Below are positions 57,941 to 64,000 of a stretch of DNA of 64,000 nt, piece after piece (positions within the stretch are counted from its first letter, which is position 1; each line of letters begins with the position of its first letter). The translations under genes and the position numbers were made by a program. Source of the DNA: Kitasatospora phosalacinea. Its GTDB lineage: Bacteria; Actinomycetota; Actinomycetes; Streptomycetales; Streptomycetaceae. The notes under the pieces are model-generated. The model did not search any database, was not told where the DNA came from, and saw only the letters and a program-made list of their open reading frames with translations. The stretch is taken from NCBI RefSeq assembly GCF_030268885.1, contig NZ_BSSA01000002.1, positions 434,001 to 498,000 of the forward strand, written 5' to 3'.

Positions 57941-59251
57941 CTACGCGGTGGCGCCGCCCGCGCGGAGGGTCAGCAGGGTGATCTCGCTCGGGGCGAGGAC
58001 CCGGAACGGCGGGCCCCAGAAGCCGGTGCCGCGGCTGGTGTACAGCTGGGTCCGCTCGCCGTGGCGGCTCAGGCCCTGCACCACCGGCTGGTCCAGCCGG
58101 ACCAGGTAGCGGAACGGCCAGATCTGGCCGCCGTGGGTGTGCCCGGAGAGCTGCAGGTCGATCCCGGCGGCCGCGGCCCGCGGGACGTACTTGGGCTGGT
58201 GGGCGACCAGTAGCACCGGCAGGTCGGGGTCGGCGCCGGCCAGTGCCGCGTCCAGGTCGGCCCGGTGGCCGGTGAGGCCGGAGGAGGCCGCGGTCACGTC
58301 GTCCACCCCGGCCAGGACCAGGGCGTCCCCGTCGCGTTCGACCAGCACGTGGCGGTTGTGCAGGGCCTCCCAGCCGAGCTCCGCCATCCGGTCCAGCCAC
58401 CCCTGGGCCTCGCTGCCGTACTCGTGGTTGCCGGTCACGTACACCCGGGCCAGCCGGGCCCGGACCGCGCCGAGCGGGGCGGCCTGGTCGCGGCGCTGCT
58501 CGGGCGTGCCGTCCGCGATGTCGCCCGCGTGCACCACCACGTCCGGGTCCAGCGCGTTGACCGCCGCGGTGACCTCGGCGGACCAGGCCGCCCGGTCGAT
58601 CGGCCCGTAGTGGGTGTCGGCCAGCAGGACGACCCGGGTGCCGTCCAGGCCGCGGCCGAGCCGGGGCAGGTGGACGTCCAACCGCCGGACCCGGGGCACC
58701 CGCATCGCCTCGTGGTGGCCCCAGGCCAGCAGGACGGCCGCCAGCAGGAGCACGGCCGCCGCGACCAGCCGGGCCCGGCCGGTGCCGCCGACGCCGAACC
58801 CGGCCAGCAGTGCGTCCGCCAGGGCGCCCAGCACCGAGCAGGTCCACAGCACCCACACCACGCCGAGGCTGGTGTCCGCGATCCGCGCGGCCCGGTCGTT
58901 GCGCGAGCGCGAGCGGTGCCCCGCGACCATCAGGAACGGGAAGCCCACCAGCCAGGCCGCCAGCACGGCCGTGCCCGCCAGCACCACCGGCAGCGGCCAG
59001 CCGGTGCCGGCCGCGAGCAGCGTCCACCACGGCGGCAGGCACAGCACCACCAGCACGAGCACCAGCACCGCCAGCCGCCGCGCCACCGCCCGCCGGGGCC
59101 TCCCGCCGCGGCCCGGCCCCGCGGCCGCCGCCCGCTGGCCGGGCACCTGCGCGGCGCCGGTGCCGGTGCCGGTGCCGGGGTCCGTGCCGGTGCCGGTGCT
59201 GCCCGGGGTCGGGCCCGGGCCCGGGCCGTTCAAGGTCTCGCTGTCCGCCAC
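57941..59251 (-). CDS. Membrane metallophosphoesterase
   Basis: The 436-residue protein has a Gly/Thr/Pro-rich N-terminus, about four membrane segments (AVLVLVLVVLCLPPWWTLL and others, about 55-190) and a C-terminal calcineurin-like phosphoesterase with all metal motifs: LADTHYGP, HAGDIADG, TGNHEYG and SGHTHGGQIW. Such enzymes act on phosphoesters at the membrane, for example lipid or wall precursors. GTG 59251 has AGGAGGAGG upstream. Substrate is unknown. Confidence 0.93.
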   Translation of the reverse strand: MADSETLNGPGPGPTPGSTGTGTDPGTGTGTGAAQVPGQRAAAAGPGRGGRPRRAVARRLAVLVLVLVVLCLPPWWTLLAAGTGWPLPVVLAGTAVLAAWLVGFPFLMVAGHRSRSRNDRAARIADTSLGVVWVLWTCSVLGALADALLAGFGVGGTGRARLVAAAVLLLAAVLLAWGHHEAMRVPRVRRLDVHLPRLGRGLDGTRVVLLADTHYGPIDRAAWSAEVTAAVNALDPDVVVHAGDIADGTPEQRRDQAAPLGAVRARLARVYVTGNHEYGSEAQGWLDRMAELGWEALHNRHVLVERDGDALVLAGVDDVTAASSGLTGHRADLDAALAGADPDLPVLLVAHQPKYVPRAAAAGIDLQLSGHTHGGQIWPFRYLVRLDQPVVQGLSRHGERTQLYTSRGTGFWGPPFRVLAPSEITLLTLRAGGATA

Positions 59252-59334
59252 TGCGGTGCCTCCTCCTGTGCCGTGCGGTGCTGCCGTGCCGTGCTGGGTC
59301 GGGCGTTCTCCCCACCCTCCGGTACGGGCCCGGA

Positions 59335-62133
59335 TCAGAAGGAGATCCGGGCCAGTTCCGTACGGGAGGCGATGCCGAGTTTCGCGTACGTGTGGGAGAG
59401 GTGGTAGCCCGCGGTGCGGGGGCTGATGAACAGGCGGCTGCCGATGTCCTTGTTGCTGAGGCCCTCCGCGGCCAGCCGGGCCACCTGGAGTTCCTGCGGG
59501 GTCAGCTGGTCCAGCGGGCCCGGCGCGGCGCTCTGGGAGGTGCTCTCGCCGGTGGCGCGCAGTTCGTTGCGGGCGCGTTCGGCCCACGGGCGGGCGGCGA
59601 GCTGTTCGAACGCGTGCAGGGCGGAGCGCAGTTGGGTGCGGGCCTCGGTGGTGCGGCGCAGGCGGCGCAGGCGTTCGCCGTACAGCAGCCGGGTGCGGGC
59701 GAGGTCGTACGGGGAGCCGCCGCCCTCCCCGTGCAACCGGACGGCCTCCTCGTAGTGCGCGACGGCGGCCTCCGGATCCTCGGTGAGCAGGGCGCGGCAG
59801 CGCAGGGCCAGGGCCTCGGCCCAGGGGTGGCCGCCGAGCGCGGCGTGGTCCCGGTACCAGGCTGCGGCGTCCCGGCCGTGGTCGGGACGGTCGAGGCGGG
59901 CGGCGGCTTCGACCAGGTCGGGCAGGGCGGCGATGATGCCCTGCCGGTCAGGGGAGGCGGCCAGGGCGGCGAGCCGGTCCAGGGCGGCTTCGGTGCGGCC
60001 CAGGCCCAGGTCGAGCAGGGCCAGGGCGGTGCCCGCGTGCACGGTGGACGGGGCGATCCCGCGGGCCAGCGCCTCTTCGGTGTGGGCCCGGCAGGCGTCC
60101 TCGTCGCCGCGCACGGCGGCCAGGTGCGCCAGCACGGTCGCGAGGTAGACCCGCACCCGGGTCTGTCCGCTGTCCTCGGCAGAGCGCAGCCCGTCGGTGG
60201 CGGTGCTGAGCGCGTCGCGGTGCCGCCCCAGCATCAACTGGGCCCGTGCCAAAAGCATTTGGGCCACCGCCAGGACGCCGAGCGCGCCGGTCTCCCGGCA
60301 GCGGCGCTCCACCGCGGCAGCCAGGTCGCGGGCCTGCTCGATCCGCCCGTCGAACAGGTGCCACCAGCCCGTCCGCACCGTCTCGCGCAGTGCGTGCGGG
60401 GAGTCCGACTCCTGTGCGGTGCGGGTGGGGTCGGTGTCGCTGGAGGTGGCGGGCGCGGCGCCGGACCCGCCCGCGCCGTCGAGGAGTTCGCGGACGGCGG
60501 CGGCGCTGTCGGCGAGTGGGGAGCGTTCCAGCCGGTGCTGTCCGGCGGCGAGCCGGGCGAGTGCGGCGATCCGGTCGGCGCCGGGCAGGGCGAGCGCGGC
60601 GGCCCGCTCGGCGCTCCGCTCGATCGCCTGCTGGTCACCCGCGTGCCAGGCGGCCTGCGCGGCCTGGAACAGCAGGACGCCCGCCAGTTCCGGGTCGGTT
60701 GACCCGGCCTCCCGGGCGGCTTCGGTGAACATCGCGTGGGCGTCGCGGGAGCGGTCCTGCTCGTCGGCGACGAGGGCGCGCAGCCGCACCGCCCGGGCCC
60801 GGCGCACCGGGTCGGCCAGGTGCGGCAGGGCTTCCAGGGTCAGGACGTCCGCCAGTTCCAGCTGCCCGGAGTCGGCGGCCGCCGAGGCCGCCTCGAACAG
60901 GCGGCGGCCGCGCTCGGCCGGGTCGGCGGTGAGCTCGGCGGAGCGCCGGTAGGTGGCCGTCACGGCGGCGAACGCGCCCCGGGAGCGGGCGTGTTCGGCG
61001 CTCCGCTCCAGCAGGCGGGCCGCCTCGGGATCGGGCCCGGTCGCGGCGGCGGCCAGGTGCCAGGCCCGCTGCCGGGCCAGGTCGGGGTCGTCCGGGTGCG
61101 CCCCGATGGCCTCGGCGAGCGCCCGGTGGGCGGCGACCCGGCGGCCCGCGGTGGCGCCCTGGTAGACGGCGGCGCGGATCACCGAGTGCCGGAACCGCAC
61201 CCGCCCGTCCTCGACCGTCACCAGCCGGGCCCGTTCCGCGGCCTCCAGGTCGTCGAGCCCGGCGTCCAGCCGCTCGGCCGCGGCCAGCACGGCGTCCAGT
61301 CGGCCGTGCTCGTCGGCCGCCGCGACCAGCAGCACCGTCCGGGTGGCGGGCGGCAGGGCGGCCACGGACTCGGTGAAGGTCCGCAGCAGGCGGCTGTGCG
61401 CGGGCAGGCAGGCGACCCCGTACGGGGACGCGTAGTGCTCCGACTTCCTCTGTGCGGAGGGTAGTTCGAGCAACGCCAGCGGATTGCCCCGGGCCTCCCG
61501 GAGCACCAGCGCCCGGGCCGGGGCGGGCAGTTCGGCGGCTCCCGGCGCCGCGGCCAGCACCAGCTCCGCGGCGGCCCCGTCGAGCGGGCCCACCGGCAGC
61601 TCGGGCAGCCCCGGGGCGTCCGGCCCCTCCCCCTCGCGCCCGGCCAGCAGGACGGCGACCTGCTCCGCGCCCAGCCGCCGGGCCGCGAACAGCAGCACCT
61701 GCAGTGACTCCGCGTCCAGTTGGTGCGCGTCGTCCACGACCACCAGCACCGGCTGTTCGGCGGCCAGTTCGGACAGCAGGGTGAGCACCCCGAGGCCGGC
61801 CAGGAAGCGGTCGCCGGTCGCTGGGCCCGCCTGCAGGCCGAGGGCCCTCCGCAGCGCCCCGGCCTGTGCCCCGGGCAGCGAGCCGATCCGGTCCAGCACC
61901 CCCGAGAGCAGCAAGTGCATTGCGGCGAAAGGAAGTTCGCTCTCGCTTTCGACGCCCGAGCTGCGCAGCACCCGCATGTCCCGCTGCCCGCCCTGCTCCG
62001 CGGCGTGGTCGAGCAGCGCGCTCTTGCCGATGCCCGGCTCGCCTCGCAGCACCAGCGCCCCGCCGCGTCCCTCGCGGGCGTCGTCGAGTAGCCGGTCGAT
62101 CGTGGCGGTCTCCGTCGTGCGTCCCTGCAGCAT
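59335..62133 (-). CDS. Large LuxR-family ATP-binding regulator (LAL type)
   Basis: The 932-residue protein has an N-terminal AAA/NB-ARC-like ATPase with Walker A (RGEPGIGKSALL) and Walker B (VLVVVDDAHQLD), a long helical TPR-like middle, and a C-terminal LuxR HTH (LTPQELQVARLAAEGLSNKD, SRLFISPRTAGYHLSHTYAK). ATG 62133 starts MLQGRTTETATID. LAL regulators use ATP and an inducer to activate secondary-metabolite or transport genes. The MFS exporter gene ends 10 bases upstream, so the two share an operon. Confidence 0.94.
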   Translation of the reverse strand: MLQGRTTETATIDRLLDDAREGRGGALVLRGEPGIGKSALLDHAAEQGGQRDMRVLRSSGVESESELPFAAMHLLLSGVLDRIGSLPGAQAGALRRALGLQAGPATGDRFLAGLGVLTLLSELAAEQPVLVVVDDAHQLDAESLQVLLFAARRLGAEQVAVLLAGREGEGPDAPGLPELPVGPLDGAAAELVLAAAPGAAELPAPARALVLREARGNPLALLELPSAQRKSEHYASPYGVACLPAHSRLLRTFTESVAALPPATRTVLLVAAADEHGRLDAVLAAAERLDAGLDDLEAAERARLVTVEDGRVRFRHSVIRAAVYQGATAGRRVAAHRALAEAIGAHPDDPDLARQRAWHLAAAATGPDPEAARLLERSAEHARSRGAFAAVTATYRRSAELTADPAERGRRLFEAASAAADSGQLELADVLTLEALPHLADPVRRARAVRLRALVADEQDRSRDAHAMFTEAAREAGSTDPELAGVLLFQAAQAAWHAGDQQAIERSAERAAALALPGADRIAALARLAAGQHRLERSPLADSAAAVRELLDGAGGSGAAPATSSDTDPTRTAQESDSPHALRETVRTGWWHLFDGRIEQARDLAAAVERRCRETGALGVLAVAQMLLARAQLMLGRHRDALSTATDGLRSAEDSGQTRVRVYLATVLAHLAAVRGDEDACRAHTEEALARGIAPSTVHAGTALALLDLGLGRTEAALDRLAALAASPDRQGIIAALPDLVEAAARLDRPDHGRDAAAWYRDHAALGGHPWAEALALRCRALLTEDPEAAVAHYEEAVRLHGEGGGSPYDLARTRLLYGERLRRLRRTTEARTQLRSALHAFEQLAARPWAERARNELRATGESTSQSAAPGPLDQLTPQELQVARLAAEGLSNKDIGSRLFISPRTAGYHLSHTYAKLGIASRTELARISF

Positions 62134-62143
62134 GCCGAGCAGC

Positions 62144-63802
62144 CTAGTTGGCGCTCCGTGCGGCCTTCGTGCGGTGCGTCGCGGCCGGGTGGGCGTTGGC
62201 GTTCGGGTGGGTGCCGGCGTTCGGGCGGGCACCGGCTGCCGGGCGGCCGTCGGGGCGCAGCAGGGTGGTGACGGCGGCCAGGGCGAGGGCGACCAGGGCG
62301 GCGACGGCCCACAGGACGGTGTGCCAGGCGGCAGTGAACTGTGCGGCGAGGAAAGCCCGTTCGCCACCGGTCAGGTGTCCGGAGACCACCTCGGCGGCCA
62401 CCTGTGCGGAGCCGACCCGGGCGGTGACCAGGGTGAGCAGCGCCGCTCCGAGCGCGGCGATCACCATCGCCTGCCCGCCGCCGCGCACCGTGCTCAGGAA
62501 CCCGGCGGCCATCCCGGCCCGGTCCGTGCCGACCCGGTTCATCGCCTGCCCGTCGACGATGCCGTTGGCCAGCCCGGTGCCGATGCCGACGGCCAGCAGC
62601 GGGCCGGCCAGCCGGGCGCTGCCCGCACCCGGTTCGAGGACGGTCAGCCAGGCGTTGCCGCCCGCGACCAGCGCCAGGGCCACGGTGATGACGGCCCGGG
62701 CCGGGACGCCGTGGGTCAGCAGCCGTCCACCGAGCAGCGGTGCGACCAGGACGGGCGCGGTCAGCCAGAGCATCGTCGCGCCGGCCTGCCCGGCGGAGAG
62801 CCCGTCGACGCCCTGGAAGTACGTGGGCAGGTGGGTCAGCGACCCGGCGAAGCCGACGGACGCCGACAGGCCGGCGACCGTCCAGGCCAGGTAGTGGCGG
62901 TCGCGCACCAGGGTCAGGTCGAGCAGGGGGCGTGCGGTGCGGGCCTGCTGCACCGCGAAGGCCGCCAGCAGGGCCGGACCCGCGGCGAGGGCGGCGAGCA
63001 CCGGCGGGCTGGTCCAGCCCGTGGCGGGCCCCTGGGTGACCGCGGCCATCAGCAGTCCCAGGCCGAGGACGAACAGGGCCGCGCCCGACCCGTCCAGTTT
63101 CGCCCGCCCGTCCGGCTCGGCCCGCCCGTCCGGCCGTGTCTCGTCCGCGGCCCCGGCGCCGGCCGTGACCAGCAGACCGACGGCGGCGAACAGGCCGAAC
63201 GCGACCCGCCAGCCCACCGAGCCGACCAGGGCGCCGGTCAGGGTCGGGCCGAGCGCCAGACCCACCCCGCCGGTGGTGCCGAGCGCGGCGAACGCCTTGG
63301 TCCGGGCCGCGCCCCGGAAGGCCGAGGCGAGCAGGGCCCCGCCGCCCGCCATCACGCCCGCCGCGCCCAGCCCGGCCAGCGCCCGGGCCGCGTCCAGGAA
63401 CCCGATGCCGGGCGCGCACGCGCCCAGGCCCAGGCCCAGGGCGAACAGCACCGCCCCCGTCCGGTAGGTCCGGCGCCGCCCGACCAGGTCGCCCAGCGAG
63501 CCGAACAGCAGCATGAAGCTCGACGCGGTCAGGAAGTACCCGGTCACCACCCACTGCAACGAGGGCCCGGACGCGCCGAGTTCGGCCCCGATGTCGGTCA
63601 GTGCCACGGTCGTGCCGGACATCGACATCGACAGGGTGAGCATGCCCAGCAGCACCACCCCGAGCGTCAGCAGGTGCCGCCCGCTCCACCTGCTCGCCTC
63701 GTCGCCTCCGTGGGGTTCGCCGGCCCTGTCGCTACCGCCGGTCCTGTCGCTACCGCCGGTCCCGTCGGTTCCGGCCCGTCGCATCCGTGTGGTGTCGTCC
63801 AT
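62144..63802 (-). CDS. DHA2-type MFS exporter (about 14 membrane segments)
   Basis: The 552-residue transporter has repeated hydrophobic segments and MFS motifs: GDLVGRRRTYRTG in the first loop, GLGAAGVMAGGGALLASAF, and GPTLTGALVGSVGWRVAF. ATG 63802 precedes a flexible Gly/Asp/Arg N-terminus (GTDGTGGSDRTGGSDRAG). Length and segment count fit proton-driven drug exporters of the DHA2 family. It is the first gene of the MFS-LuxR pair and is divergent from the gene that begins at 63977. Confidence 0.93.
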   Translation of the reverse strand: MDDTTRMRRAGTDGTGGSDRTGGSDRAGEPHGGDEASRWSGRHLLTLGVVLLGMLTLSMSMSGTTVALTDIGAELGASGPSLQWVVTGYFLTASSFMLLFGSLGDLVGRRRTYRTGAVLFALGLGLGACAPGIGFLDAARALAGLGAAGVMAGGGALLASAFRGAARTKAFAALGTTGGVGLALGPTLTGALVGSVGWRVAFGLFAAVGLLVTAGAGAADETRPDGRAEPDGRAKLDGSGAALFVLGLGLLMAAVTQGPATGWTSPPVLAALAAGPALLAAFAVQQARTARPLLDLTLVRDRHYLAWTVAGLSASVGFAGSLTHLPTYFQGVDGLSAGQAGATMLWLTAPVLVAPLLGGRLLTHGVPARAVITVALALVAGGNAWLTVLEPGAGSARLAGPLLAVGIGTGLANGIVDGQAMNRVGTDRAGMAAGFLSTVRGGGQAMVIAALGAALLTLVTARVGSAQVAAEVVSGHLTGGERAFLAAQFTAAWHTVLWAVAALVALALAAVTTLLRPDGRPAAGARPNAGTHPNANAHPAATHRTKAARSAN

Positions 63803-63880
63803 GCCGCCGACGCTACGAACCACCCCCGCCCCGCCACATCCGTCGGGCGACCGGGTCGCCGCCCCCGCGCCGGACCTGGT

Positions 63881-63893
63881 CATCCGACGGATG
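63881..63893. promoter_or_regulatory. Palindrome CATCCG-A-CGGATG
   Basis: A perfect 13-bp palindrome in the divergent region between the exporter and the next gene; a degenerate relative (CATCCGTCGGGCG) lies at 63837-63849. It is a likely repressor site for the exporter or its neighbour. Confidence 0.6.
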
Positions 63894-63976
63894 CGGGCCC
63901 GGTGCCCGCCTCCGTAGCGTTCTCGACGTCAACCCCGGCCGCCGCAGACGGCCCGACCACGGAGGGACGCCCGACC

Positions 63977-64000
63977 ATGACCGCCGCCACCACCCCCGCA
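63977..64000 (+). CDS. Start of a gene cut by the window end
   Basis: ATG 63977 is preceded by GGAGGGACG at a good distance and opens the frame MTAATTPA before the window ends. It diverges from the exporter gene. Nothing can be said about its function. Confidence 0.55.

Overview
The window is chromosomal DNA of very high G+C content from an actinomycete of the family Streptomycetaceae (Streptomyces or Kitasatospora). The evidence is the codon use (G or C at nearly every third position), many GTG starts, and a block that matches the Streptomyces coelicolor sigN-sigF-tadA-upp neighbourhood in gene content and order. No insertion sequence, prophage, CRISPR array, rRNA operon or replication origin was seen. 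About 63 protein genes and four tRNA genes fill the window, with few gaps above 300 bases.

Region 1 (1-11 kb): the 3' part of an acyl-CoA ligase; a His-rich DUF4396 membrane protein behind a CsoR-type operator; a PepSY protein divergent from an OmpR-type response regulator/sensor kinase pair; a 1,115-residue PAS and receiver protein with a degenerate kinase core; tRNA-Ser(GCU) and two identical tRNA-Arg(ACG) genes; a flavohaemoglobin next to a single-domain globin.

Region 2 (11-19 kb), cell surface: a 1,165-residue secreted stalk protein with Ig-like domains and a C-terminal membrane anchor, then a translationally coupled SPFH membrane protein and NlpC/P60 cell-wall hydrolase. An aldo/keto reductase, a 67-residue tail-anchored protein and a tyrosine phosphatase follow.

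Region 3 (19-27 kb), conserved core: sigN and sigF sporulation/stress sigma factors, a Dabb protein, a 54-residue membrane peptide, tRNA-Ser(CGA), tadA with its acidic partner gene, upp, a LytR C-terminal-domain protein and a small ParB-like protein. TadA converts A34 of the tRNA-Arg(ACG) encoded in region 1.

Region 4 (27-47 kb), accessory metabolism and regulation: an orphan TIM-barrel-like protein divergent from a formamidase-like hydrolase around a GntR-type operator; PEBP, FBP and SixA proteins; two tandem TolB-like lipoproteins; glyoxalase-fold and DinB enzymes; a TetR/quinone reductase pair with clear operators; overlapping WYL and MerR regulators; an ECF41 sigma factor with its oxidoreductase partner; GlxA-type regulator; a type I GAPDH; and two more ECF sigma factors with partner genes. 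In all, five sigma factors lie within 27 kb.

Region 5 (47-64 kb): a DrrAB-like ABC exporter and DUF4097 protein run opposite a two-HTH regulator across a promoter full of GTTGCAA boxes. Then come a secreted GH5 mannanase with two small binding modules, an XRE regulator, a methyltransferase, a secreted lamin-tail protein divergent from a LysR regulator, a metallophosphoesterase, and a DHA2-type MFS exporter with a large LuxR/ATPase regulator. The window ends in the first codons of a divergent gene.
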